Positions 19,497-28,504 of a DNA stretch of 64,000 nt are shown here, piece after piece (the first letter of the stretch is position 1; the number at the start of each line of letters is the position of its first letter). The position numbers and the translations under genes were made by a program. This DNA comes from Cyanobacterium aponinum PCC 10605 (GTDB lineage: Bacteria > Cyanobacteriota > Cyanobacteriia > Cyanobacteriales > Cyanobacteriaceae). The DNA is taken from positions 3,286,001-3,350,000 of the forward strand of contig NC_019776.1 of assembly GCF_000317675.1 (NCBI RefSeq). Direction: 5' to 3'. A model generated the notes under the pieces. The model worked only from the letters and a program-made list of their open reading frames with translations. It was not told the origin of the DNA and ran no database searches.

Positions 19497-20089
19497 ACTG
19501 GTCAACTGGTACGGGACACCGTGTCCTCTGGTGATTTCTACCACCAGCCCTCGTGTAAAACACTCATTAGAGTGCGGTCACAACCGAGTAGGTAACGAAA
19601 CAGTTGGAATGCAGACCACAAATGTAGCCGTAACTGCTAGGGATTAAGCGGTGAGGAGCTAGAGGGAAGATGTAGAAGGATGAACACAGTCTAAGATGGT
19701 AATTAAACTGCGTTACCTAGCAATAAGCCAAATTATCCCTGACAGGCTTAGACCAAAATGGTAAGTGGGTAATTAATGTGTTCTAGGATCACATTGATGT
19801 AGAAATGCAATCCCCACCGCAGGATAGCCATCCATCCTAATTACATTGCCAAAACCAGTTGATACAACAGGGTAAACCCTACAGAGTGTGGTATAAGCCA
19901 CTAGGTCTAAGGTAACAAGGACGGAATTCTCTGGAGGGTAGAAGATGAGAGAAAAAGCGAACGCCTAGCTGTAATGGTTAGGATAAGGGTTCAAAATTTG
20001 CCCCTGACCGAAAGGAATAGCAGACTTCTCTTGGGTCTTATACGGATAGAGACGAAAACAAAGATTCTAAACGGAGTGTTGAAAGTTAG

Positions 20090-21163
20090 ATGTCAAATGC
20101 GATTTTGATAAATGGAGACAACGGACAACTAGAGGACTGGAGTCAGGTCAACTGGCGAAAAGCCTATAAAGTTGTTAAGAATTTGCGTTGCCGAATCTTC
20201 CGTGCCAGAAAACTTGGTCAATGGAAGCAGTTGAGAAGACTGCAGAAATTGATGATAAGAAGCCTATCAAACCTATTGTTGTGTGTCAGACAGATTACTC
20301 AAGTCAATGACGGAAAGCAAACAGCAGGGATAGATAAGGAGGTGATTAATACCCCTGCACAACGAGTAAAACTTGTCAATGAATGGAAAATGCCAAAAGC
20401 AGTTCCAACAAAACGGGTTTATATACCAAAACCTAATGGCAAGAAACGTCCTCTCGGCATCCCAACCGTGAGAGATAGAGTCGCACAAGCAATAGTTAAA
20501 AATTCACTAGAACCCGAATGGGAAGCTGCATTTGAACCGAATTCATATGGTTTTAGATGCGGAAGAAGTTGTCATGATGCAATCGGACAATGCTATCTCC
20601 GATTAAGAGGAGATTCAGAAAAAGGGGGTACTCATGACAAATGGGTTTTAGATGCTGATATTAAAGGCTTCTTTGATAACATTGCCCATGAATCTATCCT
20701 AAACATGATTGATAGTCACCCTAAAAAGGAACTTATCAAAGGATGGTTAAAAGCTGGATTTATCGATAGTGGTGTCCACAACCTTACCGAGACAGGCACT
20801 CCTCAAGGTGGTGTTATAAGTCCACTGTTAGCAAACATAGGACTGCACGGGTTAGAAAAACATATTAAACAATGTAACCCAAAGCTAGGCATCATACGAT
20901 ATGCAGACGATTTTGTCGTCACTGCTAAAGATAAAGAATCTTTGGAAGAAGTGCTTATCCAGATAAAGCAATGGCTATCAGAAAGAGGACTTGAAATCAG
21001 CGCTGAGAAGACACGGATAGTTCACATAGATAACGGATTCAACTTTTTAGGGTTTAACCTTCGCCAATACAAAGGCAAATTATTGACTAAACCCCAGAAA
21101 GAAAAAGTCCTTATTGGAAATGTCCTGTATGCGGTGAAAACTTATTCAATGGAGAGCAAATAG
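20090..21163 (+). CDS. Group II intron reverse transcriptase, truncated (maturase domain deleted)
   Basis: This is a 357-residue intron-encoded protein. The reverse-transcriptase domain is well preserved: RVYIPKPNGKKRPLGIPTVR, LEPEWEAAFEPNSYGFR, DADIKGFFDNI, GTPQGGVISPLLANIGLHG and the catalytic YADD at about 271-274. After FLGFNLRQYKGKLLTKP the sequence jumps out of frame into the HNH region (see 21103-21279). Family members carry a maturase X domain between RT and HNH, and here it is absent. The C-terminal 17 or so residues are therefore out-of-frame read-through. Without domain X, self-assisted splicing is unlikely. Confidence 0.85.
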   Translation: MSNAILINGDNGQLEDWSQVNWRKAYKVVKNLRCRIFRARKLGQWKQLRRLQKLMIRSLSNLLLCVRQITQVNDGKQTAGIDKEVINTPAQRVKLVNEWKMPKAVPTKRVYIPKPNGKKRPLGIPTVRDRVAQAIVKNSLEPEWEAAFEPNSYGFRCGRSCHDAIGQCYLRLRGDSEKGGTHDKWVLDADIKGFFDNIAHESILNMIDSHPKKELIKGWLKAGFIDSGVHNLTETGTPQGGVISPLLANIGLHGLEKHIKQCNPKLGIIRYADDFVVTAKDKESLEEVLIQIKQWLSERGLEISAEKTRIVHIDNGFNFLGFNLRQYKGKLLTKPQKEKVLIGNVLYAVKTYSMESK

Positions 21164-21279
21164 AAACCCATCATATAATACCTGTTAAGGATGGTGGTAA
21201 GGATACCACTGACAATCTTGTACATTTGCATAAGGCTTGTCATAAACAGGTACACTCAAAATCCAAGTTGAAGGCTTGA
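21103..21279 (+). pseudogene. HNH endonuclease remnant of the intron-encoded protein
   Basis: In a different frame from the RT, the sequence reads SPYWKCPVCGENLFNGEQ, then THHIIPVKDGGKDTTDNLVH and LHKACHKQVHSKSKLKA before TGA at 21277-21279. This is the C-terminal HNH nuclease of intron proteins, with CPVC and CHKQVH zinc/metal residues. It has no start codon of its own and is joined to the RT by a deletion that removed domain X and shifted the frame. Confidence 0.85.
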
Positions 21280-21289
21280 AGTAAGGCTT

Positions 21290-21323
21290 GAGCCGTGTGA
21301 TTGGAAACAGTCATGCACGGTTC
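21290..21323 (+). ncRNA. Group II intron domain V
   Basis: A 34-nt hairpin opens GAGCCGTGTG, has a GAAA tetraloop at 21304-21307 and closes with GCACGGTTC. It includes the catalytic AGC triad at 21291-21293. Length and layout match domain V, the catalytic heart of group II ribozymes. Confidence 0.85.
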
Positions 21324-21364
21324 TTAGGGGAGGGGAGAGAGGTGACTCTCGAACTTTACCCGCT

Positions 21365-21645
21365 ATAATGATTTGATACCTAATTTCGGTGAAAAACCCG
21401 AAGGGTATCAGTTTTCAGGAAAACGGATTAAACGTGGTCTTTACCGCTCTAAACAAGGTTTTTTTGTTAATGCCGATGTAATGGCAGCCGCTAATATTCT
21501 CCGAAAATATGTAAGCATACAGCCAGTGAATATCTCACTAGCCAAGGTGTCTAGGGCAGTTTTGACCCTGCCACAAAGGATAAATATTTTTAATCGTGGT
21601 TTTAACCCGATTCAATATTCCTTTTTTGAATCCCCGTTACTTTAG
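21365..21645 (+). CDS. tnpB: TnpB exon 2 (C-terminal part)
   Basis: This continues exon 1 after intron removal: DNDLIPNFGEKPEGYQF, then SGKRIKRGLYRSKQGFF and NADVMAAANILRKY. The last carries the third RuvC Asp; the family usually reads DxNGAxNI, so MAA is a slight deviation. It ends with ESPLL and TAG at 21643-21645. It has no useful start codon of its own. The 3' end and following bases (GGGAGAGGTC, then CCCTCTGAGG) would be where a guide (omega/re) RNA is encoded in active elements. Confidence 0.8.
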
Positions 21646-22330
21646 TACAGGGAGAGGTCAAATCTTGAACTTAACCCTCTGAGGATAATATACCTGAGTT
21701 CGGAGAGAACGCTCGATCGCTCATAAATGAACAGAGTTCGGAAAAAGGTTTCAGGTTTCAGGTGTTTTTTTATTCTTAATTATCAACTATAAACTATTCT
21801 CCTTTGCTCTCTATACTTTATAAGCTCCGTTGTTTGTTGCCCCTCAGCTTACTTTAACCAATAATTTACACGATAAGAAGTAAGTAATAGAGCCATAATT
21901 TTTCATAACTGGTAACAAAATACTCTCTAATTTTATGGGAAGTGTGCTAGAAGCTAAAGTAAGAAAATCTCAAGATAAAAAGAGTATTTTCATCTATATT
22001 ACGAATTATTAAAAAAACATGAATTAATCTTTAAAATAGTTGTTTATTGAAAATAACTCCACTAGACTGAATTTAGAGATGTTATCTGAATCTATCAGGA
22101 AAAATTAAGTAGGTTAGATGTTGGCAAAATTTACATGAAAATAAAATCATTAATTCTTAATAATGTCAAGAAATACGTAACATTTTTTTAGCTAATTAAA
22201 TTTATTCTCTTTTTCGTTATGTTATTTTAAGCCAACAAAATTAGTAAAAAAGCCATTATTTATTATTGATATTCCTGATTAAATATTTTCAGAAAAATAG
22301 ATTAATTTTTTAGAGAACAATAGGTAAAAT
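21646..22330. other. Gene-free spacer between tnpB and gltD
   Basis: There are 685 bp without a supported gene. 21691-21900 holds a family A left end (TACCTGAGTTCGG), CAGGTTT heptamers and a family B-type right end (AATAATTTACACG, AGAGCC). 21900-22330 is AT-rich DNA with no repeats I could assign; it presumably includes the gltD promoter. GTAACAAAATAC at 21914-21925 resembles an NtcA box but the spacing is wrong. Confidence 0.5.
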
Positions 22331-23812
22331 ATGGGAAAAGCAACAGGATTTTTGGAATTTGCAAGGGAATTACCCGTTGATAAAGATCCCTTAGAAAGAA
22401 TTAATAATTGGGATGAATTTCACCGACCTTTACCAGAGGAAAAACTCCGCAATCAAGGGGCCAGATGTATGGATTGTGGAACGCCTTTTTGTCATACAGG
22501 AGAACTGATTAATGGTATGGCAACGGGATGCCCCATCAATAATTTAATCCCCGAATGGAATGATTTGATTTATCGTGGATTATGGAAGGAAGCTCTCGAT
22601 CGCCTCCATAAAACCAACAATTTTCCTGAATTTACTGGGAGAGTCTGTCCTGCCCCTTGTGAGGGTTCATGTGTGTTAGGAATAAATAATCCTCCTGTCA
22701 CCATCAAAAATATTGAGTGTTCGATTATCGATCATGGTTGGGACATGGGTTGGGTTGTACCAGAACCCCCCAAAACTCGCACGGGCAAAAAAGTTGCCGT
22801 TATCGGTTCCGGTCCTGCAGGACTATCCGCCGCCGCTCAATTGAATAAGGCTGGTCATTCTGTTACTGTTTATGAAAGAGATGATCGCCCCGGTGGATTA
22901 CTTATGTATGGTATTCCTAATATGAAGTTGGATAAAGAAAAGGTTGTTTTGCGTCGGATTAAAGTATTAGCGGCAGAAGGAATCAAGTTTGTTTGTAATA
23001 CAGAGATTGGGAAAGACATATCTCCTGAGCAATTGCTAGAAGAAAATGACGCTTTAATTCTCTGCATCGGTGCTGGAAAACCCCGTGATTTGCCCATAGA
23101 AGGACGAGATTTAGGGGGAATTCACTTCGCAATGGAATTTTTGACCGCCAATACGAAAAGCGTGTTAAATAGCAATAAAGAAGAACTTATTTGCGCAAAA
23201 GGCAAAGATGTAGTAATCATTGGAGGAGGAGATACAGGCACAGATTGTGTGGGTACGTCAATTCGTCATGGTTGTAAGAGTGTTACTCAATTGGAAATTA
23301 TGCCTAAACCTCCCGAAGTGAGAGCAAAAAATAATCCTTGGCCTGAATACCCTAAGATTTACCGTCTTGATTACGGACAGGAAGAAGCCGCCGCTAAATT
23401 TGGTCATGATCCCCGTGTATATACTACCACTGCCACGAAATTTGAAGCAGATGATCAAGGAAATGTTGCCGCAGTCCATACTGTTGAGGTGGAATGGCAA
23501 AGAAATGAGCAAGGGCGTTTTATTCCTCAACCCATCGAAGGGACTGAGAAAAGAATCCCCGCCCAACTGGTACTATTAGCCATGGGGTTTTTAGGACCTG
23601 AACAAATGCTGTTGGAAAAAATGGGTTTAGAGTCTGATGTTCGTAGTAATATTAAAGCTGATTATGGTCAATATGCCACTAATCTTCCTAAAGTTTTTGC
23701 CGCCGGGGATTGTCGTCGAGGTCAAAGTTTAGTAGTTTGGGCTTTTAATGAGGGTAGAGAAGTTGCTAGAGAGTGCGATCGCTTCTTGATGCAAAAAACG
23801 AATTTACCTTAA
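22331..23812 (+). CDS. gltD: Glutamate synthase small subunit (NADPH GOGAT beta-type)
   Basis: This is a 493-residue flavoprotein. The N-terminal iron-sulfur domain has CMDCGTPFC (46-54), CPIN near 67 and CPAPCEGSC (106-114). The FAD motif is [14 protein letters not shown] (from 155) and the NADPH motif is [13 protein letters not shown]. The C-terminal [20 protein letters not shown] is the typical FAD-contacting end. It passes NADPH electrons to the large subunit for glutamate synthesis. gltB is not adjacent. Related small-subunit-like oxidoreductases exist, but the full match favours GltD. Confidence 0.94.
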   Translation: MGKATGFLEFARELPVDKDPLERINNWDEFHRPLPEEKLRNQGARCMDCGTPFCHTGELINGMATGCPINNLIPEWNDLIYRGLWKEALDRLHKTNNFPEFTGRVCPAPCEGSCVLGINNPPVTIKNIECSIIDHGWDMGWVVPEPPKTRTGKKVAVIGSGPAGLSAAAQLNKAGHSVTVYERDDRPGGLLMYGIPNMKLDKEKVVLRRIKVLAAEGIKFVCNTEIGKDISPEQLLEENDALILCIGAGKPRDLPIEGRDLGGIHFAMEFLTANTKSVLNSNKEELICAKGKDVVIIGGGDTGTDCVGTSIRHGCKSVTQLEIMPKPPEVRAKNNPWPEYPKIYRLDYGQEEAAAKFGHDPRVYTTTATKFEADDQGNVAAVHTVEVEWQRNEQGRFIPQPIEGTEKRIPAQLVLLAMGFLGPEQMLLEKMGLESDVRSNIKADYGQYATNLPKVFAAGDCRRGQSLVVWAFNEGREVARECDRFLMQKTNLP

Positions 23813-23860
23813 TAAAAAAGGACAAAGGGCAAACCCCTCTTTATCCCCCCTCGAGAGGCA

Positions 23861-24019
23861 GGGCTGTTTCATTTTCGAGAAAGAAAAAAGAGCGGGAGAT
23901 AGGAGGAGAGGGAGATGAGGGGATTTTTGTTCATAAAGTTTTAACTAATAGAAAAAATCCTTGTATCTCTTACTCTTACTTAATCTCAGTTAACCTAATT
24001 TTTTAGTTTGAAACAGCCC
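23861..24019. mobile_element. Family C palindromic-ended element, copy 1
   Basis: This 159-bp element has perfect 11-bp inverted ends, GGGCTGTTTCA and TGAAACAGCCC, and no ORF. A second copy lies at 45118-45266 with a near-identical interior. Both sit inside family A-like DNA ending in TAACTAACTCCG. I see no target duplication. Flanking 24020-24150 is repeat DNA with a near-palindrome GGTGAATGGCCATTCGCCC at 24085-24103. Confidence 0.7.
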
Positions 24020-24150
24020 CGCCCTATTTAGGAGGGAGGGCAAAGATAAATAGTTGATAATTAATAACTTCTAACTCCTGTATGGGTGAATGGCCATTCG
24101 CCCCTAACTAACTCCGAACTCATTTCTCATATAAATTTAAACCATTAACA

Positions 24151-26478
24151 ATGCAACAGCTAAGAAATAATCCAACCATTCGAGAATTGATTGAAAAAAT
24201 GGAGGCAATGCCTAAACCTCCTACCGAAGAATCAATCCTTTTTCGTACATTGGTACAGATAATGGTAATAGTGGGCATCATTGCCACAGATGTTGCCGCT
24301 CAAAGTCTTTATCCGATGAGTATTTGGGCTATTCCTTTAAGCATTGTGGGAGCAATAGTTAGTTGGCGTCGTAGAAAAAAGAAAAATATTGCCCTAAAGA
24401 TTGCCCTTGCGATGGGAATGATTATTACTTTAATGATTTTTTTAGGAAATTTAGTTCAAAGTCTTAATGACACCCGTTTAGTCTTAGCTGAATTTTTAGT
24501 GCAATTACAGGTTTTACACAGCTTTGATTTACCTCGTCGTAAAGATTTAGGTTACTCCATGATTATTGGTTTAATTTTAATTGGAGTATCTGCAACTTTA
24601 TCTCAAACCTTAGCTTTTGCACCGTGGTTATTAGCTTTATTATTATTAGGTATTCCCACTCTTGTTTTAGATTATCGTTCACGCATGGGGTTAAATGTTT
24701 GGGAAGAGAATTTTAGACAACTCAAACAAGAAAAAAACTTATTTCGGCAAAAACAATTATGGCAAAGCTCGCCTTTATCCCCTAAAAAAATTCTTTCTCT
24801 TTCCCTCATCATTCTTTCTTTGGGCTTATTCATTTTTGCGATTATGCCCCGTTATCCTAGTTATCAAATTCAATCATTTCCTGTTAGCGCCCCAGAAGGT
24901 TTTGAAAATCGTGATTTTCAGGGAGGAGATAGAAGCATTGTTAACCCCGGTTATAATCCTGATGGTACTTTAAGGGGGGATATAATGGGTGATGGGCAGG
25001 GAGGCACTGGAGTTGATGATGGTGGTTATTATGGTTTTAACACGACCATTAATCAAAATACGAATAACCTTATCACCGAAAGAAAAATCCTCTTCAGAAT
25101 TCGCTCTCAAGCCCCCGGTTTTTGGCGTGTACTATCTTTTGATCGCTATACAGGACAAGGTTGGGAAATATCTAGGGAAGATCAAACCATTGATGTTAAG
25201 CGTAATTTTTGGAATTATCAATTTAATATCTCTTTACCAGCTATCACCGCCGAAACAAAAAAAATAATTCAGACCTATACTGTTGTTAGGGATCTTCCTA
25301 ATATTATTCCAGCTCTATCTTATCCTCAATATCTTTATTTTCCTTCTGCTGTAATCGCTCTTGATACAGAAGGGAGTATGCGATCGCCTGCTGGATTAAT
25401 TGAAGGTTTAACTTATACGGTTATTTCCAGAGTACCCTATCGTAGTCAAACAGATTTACAATTAGCAGGGGATAATTATCCTGATACGATCGCAAAATAT
25501 TACTTGGATATTCCTCCTTCTGCTAAAGAGAATTTAAGAGAAAAAGCAGAAGAGTTGATGGTAAAAGCAGGTAGAGAGTTACCTTCTAATTATGATAAAG
25601 CCTTATATCTTGCTCAAGCTCTCAAACAAAATTATCAAGTAAAAACAGATAATCCGTTACTAGAAGAAGGGGAAGATATTATTACCGCATTTTTAGCCAA
25701 TGGGGGAGGATTTCCTGATCAATTTGCCACAGTTTACACCATGATGTTAAGGGCTTTAGATATTCCTGCCCGTTTTACCGTTGGTTTTGCTAGTGGGCAA
25801 TTTAATCCTTTTACGGGCTACTATATTGTACATAACACCGATGCTCATGCTTTGACAGAAGTTTATTTTCCTAGCTATGGTTGGTTTTATTTTGATCCTT
25901 TACCCGGTCACGAAATCATACCACCTTCTTTTCAAGACGATAATCCTTTTGGTGTTTTAGGAATTTTTTGGAAATGGATTGCAGGTTGGTTACCTCCACC
26001 TATTACGGCATTTATTACCGCCTTATTTAGTACAATTACCGATTCTATTTTGAATATTTTTCGTGCCGGTTGGCTAGGAAAATTATGGCAGTTTTTAACG
26101 GGTAGTTTTTTGGGTATTTTGGTAGGGGTATTAGGGTTAATTATGTTTGCCTTTTTCGGTTGGTTGGGATTTTTGGCAGTGAGAAAATTTCTATATCGCA
26201 ATTACTTATCTCGCCTTAATCCTACAGAAAAATTGTACCGAGAAATGTTAGATTTATTAAAAGAAAAGGGCTATCCGAAACTTCCTTCTCAAACTCCTAA
26301 AGAATATTGTGAAAGTTTACGAGATTTTTTAATATTAGAGCAATGGGAAATAGTATTTTTAATTAGTAATAATTACGTACAATGGCGTTATGGTGATATA
26401 ACTCCAAATATGGATTATTTAACATCTCAATATCAACTTTTAAAGAAAAGTTTTGCTCAACTTTCCCTTCTTAAATAA
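24151..26478 (+). CDS. TgpA-like membrane protein with transglutaminase-fold domain lacking the catalytic Cys
   Basis: This is a 775-residue protein. Several N-terminal transmembrane helices (about 30-190) and one near 225 precede a large external region with a transglutaminase-like domain (about 510-590). A late membrane pair (about 650-675) and a C-terminal cytoplasmic helical domain (DUF4129-like) follow. The fold matches TgpA/DUF3488 proteins. The canonical Cys position (usually CxxFA) reads FPDQFATVY here, while the His and Asp segments (NTDAHALTEVYFP, YFDPLPG) remain. Protease or transglutaminase activity is therefore doubtful. I believe cyanobacterial homologues share this, but that is from memory. 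Confidence 0.85.
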   Translation: MQQLRNNPTIRELIEKMEAMPKPPTEESILFRTLVQIMVIVGIIATDVAAQSLYPMSIWAIPLSIVGAIVSWRRRKKKNIALKIALAMGMIITLMIFLGNLVQSLNDTRLVLAEFLVQLQVLHSFDLPRRKDLGYSMIIGLILIGVSATLSQTLAFAPWLLALLLLGIPTLVLDYRSRMGLNVWEENFRQLKQEKNLFRQKQLWQSSPLSPKKILSLSLIILSLGLFIFAIMPRYPSYQIQSFPVSAPEGFENRDFQGGDRSIVNPGYNPDGTLRGDIMGDGQGGTGVDDGGYYGFNTTINQNTNNLITERKILFRIRSQAPGFWRVLSFDRYTGQGWEISREDQTIDVKRNFWNYQFNISLPAITAETKKIIQTYTVVRDLPNIIPALSYPQYLYFPSAVIALDTEGSMRSPAGLIEGLTYTVISRVPYRSQTDLQLAGDNYPDTIAKYYLDIPPSAKENLREKAEELMVKAGRELPSNYDKALYLAQALKQNYQVKTDNPLLEEGEDIITAFLANGGGFPDQFATVYTMMLRALDIPARFTVGFASGQFNPFTGYYIVHNTDAHALTEVYFPSYGWFYFDPLPGHEIIPPSFQDDNPFGVLGIFWKWIAGWLPPPITAFITALFSTITDSILNIFRAGWLGKLWQFLTGSFLGILVGVLGLIMFAFFGWLGFLAVRKFLYRNYLSRLNPTEKLYREMLDLLKEKGYPKLPSQTPKEYCESLRDFLILEQWEIVFLISNNYVQWRYGDITPNMDYLTSQYQLLKKSFAQLSLLK

Positions 26479-26485
26479 TTTAAGT

Positions 26486-26640
26486 AACCTCAGTTCGGTT
26501 TAAGAGTATCAGATAAGGGTTAAGGGTTCGGAGTTCGGAGGAGAGGGGGATGAGGTGATGAGGTGATGAGGAGAGAGGGGGAAGCAAGTAATGAGTTAAG
26601 AGTAATGAGTAATTATCAACTATTCACTATTCACTATTAA
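26486..26640. repeat. Family A element, partial, abutting lpxB
   Basis: The left end AACCTCAGTTCGG starts 8 bp after the TgpA-like stop. The interior has GATGAGG units and CACTATT heptamers, which run to the lpxB stop codon. No right end is present, so the element is truncated against lpxB. Confidence 0.55.
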
Positions 26641-27804
26641 CTATAAAATATAGTTTATAATTTCTTGAGCAACTCGATCGCACACAGAATCTTCTTGATT
26701 ATCTAAGACTTTAATCATGGTTGCATAATCTTGGCTTAGTTGATGTTGGCGAGAGGAGTTAAACAGTAATTCCTCCGCAAGATGGGTAATATTTTCAACG
26801 GTGGCTTTTTCTTGTAATAATTCTGGCACAATTTCTGTCATAGAAACTAAATTCACAGGAGACATAAAGGGGATAGAAAAGTTAAGAATTTTTCGAGCAA
26901 CCCACATGGTTAATTTATTAACTTTATAAATAACTATTTGCGGAATTTTTAATAAGCCTAATTCTAGGTTTACTGTTCCTGATTTTGTAATTGCTAAATC
27001 TGCTCCTGCTAAAATCTCTAGGGTTTCTCCTTCAAATAAGGTTATTTTTAATTGATTTTGATTAATAACTCTTTCTATTTCTTGTTTATATTTAGCCAAG
27101 GATATGGGTAAATAAAATTTAATTGTGGGAAATTTAGCTTGAATTTTTTTTGCAGATTCTACCATTACTGGCAATAAATATTTTAATTCTTGTTGTCGAG
27201 ATGCAGGTAATAAAACAATCATTCTTTCTGTTTCTTGAATACCTAATTTTTTTCTGGCAGTTTCTCGACTGGGGGCTTTTTTGATTCTGTCAGTTAAAGG
27301 ATGTCCTACATAAGTAACATTCATTCCTTTTTCTTGGTAAAATTTAGCTTCTTCGGGAAATATTGCTAATAATTTATCAGTAACTTTAACTAATTGCTCA
27401 ACATCTTGCCCTAATGGTGTCCAAACCCAGAATTGTGGGCCAATATACCAGATTATAGGAGTATTTGGATATTTTTTCTTTAATGAAGATGCGATCGCAA
27501 GATTAGGCCCTACATAATCAATTAAAATAATTGCATCAGGAAGATGAGTTTGTAAATATTTCTTTGCCTTATTTTGTATTTGTAAAGTAGGAATGATGAA
27601 AGGCACTGATTCCCATAAACCCACTGAGCCTATAGCCGTAGTATCAGCGATAAGTTTTGCCCCCGCCTCTGCCATTTTTTTGCCTCCTAATCCTTCTATT
27701 TCCAGAGGGATATTGAGTTTTTCGGCTTGTTGAAAAAGGGCTTTGACTAATAAACCCCCCTGTAAATCTCCCGAAACTTCCCCTGTACTAATAAAAAGAC
27801 GCAT
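26641..27804 (-). CDS. lpxB: Lipid-A-disaccharide synthase
   Basis: The enzyme joins UDP-2,3-diacylglucosamine and lipid X into the lipid A disaccharide on the inner membrane. From ATG 27804 it has 387 residues beginning MRLFISTGEVSGDLQ, the normal LpxB start; a longer frame back to 27843 adds 13 atypical residues. Other LpxB segments are GIGSVG-like AIGSVGLWESVPF, IDYVGPNLAIA, YIGPQFWVWT, YVGHPLTDRI, LLPASRQQE and ITKSGTVNLELGL. It lies directly downstream of lspA (about 50 bp) in the same direction, probably co-transcribed. Cyanobacterial LPS lacks typical Kdo and heptose, but lpxB is retained. Confidence 0.94.
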   Translation of the reverse strand: MRLFISTGEVSGDLQGGLLVKALFQQAEKLNIPLEIEGLGGKKMAEAGAKLIADTTAIGSVGLWESVPFIIPTLQIQNKAKKYLQTHLPDAIILIDYVGPNLAIASSLKKKYPNTPIIWYIGPQFWVWTPLGQDVEQLVKVTDKLLAIFPEEAKFYQEKGMNVTYVGHPLTDRIKKAPSRETARKKLGIQETERMIVLLPASRQQELKYLLPVMVESAKKIQAKFPTIKFYLPISLAKYKQEIERVINQNQLKITLFEGETLEILAGADLAITKSGTVNLELGLLKIPQIVIYKVNKLTMWVARKILNFSIPFMSPVNLVSMTEIVPELLQEKATVENITHLAEELLFNSSRQHQLSQDYATMIKVLDNQEDSVCDRVAQEIINYIL

Positions 27805-27857
27805 ACTAACCCACCGTGAGCAAAACAAGACTGATTTTAACAAAATTTCGTCTCTTT

Positions 27858-28310
27858 TTAACGGCTCATTTTGATGGTGGCGTAAATTAGTAAAACAATA
27901 CCAATGTTAATGCACACATCAGCCATATTAAACACGGGGAAATTAATCAAGCGAAAATCGAGAAAATCCACCACATAGCCAAATAAGAAGCGATCGACCC
28001 CATTACCTAAAGCACCTGCTAAAATGAAACCATAGGCAAATTGTTCAATTTTACTCAACTTTTCTTTCCAAGCAAATATCATTAAACCTAAACTAACAAT
28101 TAAAGAAAGCCATTTTAGCCAACCAACTCCTCCTTGAAAAAAGCTAAAAGCCGCCCCCGTATTCTGCACGTAAGTAAAATGAAAAACTCCTTGCCATAGA
28201 GGCATTGTGTCACCAATTTCAGGAAAGGAAATAACAACTAAATATTTAGTAATTTGGTCAATAATTAAAGCTATAATTGCAACTATCCAAAAGATTGGAT
28301 TTTTTTTCAT
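27858..28310 (-). CDS. lspA: Lipoprotein signal peptidase (signal peptidase II)
   Basis: This 150-residue inner-membrane aspartyl protease removes signal peptides from lipidated prolipoproteins. Four membrane helices are visible. The catalytic aspartates sit in LGNGVDRFLFG (Asp106) and FNMADVCINIG (Asp131), and DFLDFRLINFPVFN is the conserved linker. Several lipoprotein substrates are encoded in this window (NatB-like, PstS, efflux adaptor). It is followed closely by lpxB, suggesting an envelope-biogenesis operon. Confidence 0.95.
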   Translation of the reverse strand: MKKNPIFWIVAIIALIIDQITKYLVVISFPEIGDTMPLWQGVFHFTYVQNTGAAFSFFQGGVGWLKWLSLIVSLGLMIFAWKEKLSKIEQFAYGFILAGALGNGVDRFLFGYVVDFLDFRLINFPVFNMADVCINIGIVLLIYATIKMSR

Positions 28311-28481
28311 GGTTAACTTTGATTAATTAATTTATTAAACTTTATATAGTGCTTTTTCAGCAATCCCCAATCAAGCGTAATATATATTAAGTTCGTAGTA
28401 ATGGCTTTAGCCTTTATTCTCAGAACGATAGAAACCTTAAAGGGTTACTACAAACCTATTCTTGCTTAATTTGATATATTT

Positions 28482-28501
28482 AAGGGGCTTAAACCCCTTT
28501 T
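28482..28501. terminator. Hairpin 3' of glyS
   Basis: AAGGGGCTTAAACCCCTT forms a 6-7 bp stem just after the glyS stop, with T-rich DNA on both sides. It is a plausible terminator. The upstream GTAGTAATGGCTTTAGCC piece at 28396-28413 belongs to a common dispersed palindrome type. Confidence 0.5.
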
Positions 28502-28504
28502 AAT

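Larger units (their letters stand above)
19486..21364 (+). mobile_element. Group II intron inserted in tnpB
   Basis: The intron begins GTGCGACC, the group II 5' consensus. The last six exon bases TCCTTG (IBS1, 19480-19485) are exactly complementary to CAAGGA at 19916-19921 (candidate EBS1). CTAGT (19474-19478) pairs with ACTAG (19900-19904) as candidate IBS2/EBS2. A 34-nt domain V lies at 21290-21323, followed by a domain VI-like stem. The 3' boundary is placed at 21364 because it restores the tnpB frame (SFL-DNDLIPNF), but an intron ending in AT at 21366 would fit the usual AY rule better, so it is uncertain by a few bases. The encoded protein is defective. Confidence 0.85.

Noticed and set aside
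21914-21925. NtcA site upstream of gltD
   Set aside because: GTA and TAC are separated by 6 rather than 8 bases, and it is 400 bp from the gene.
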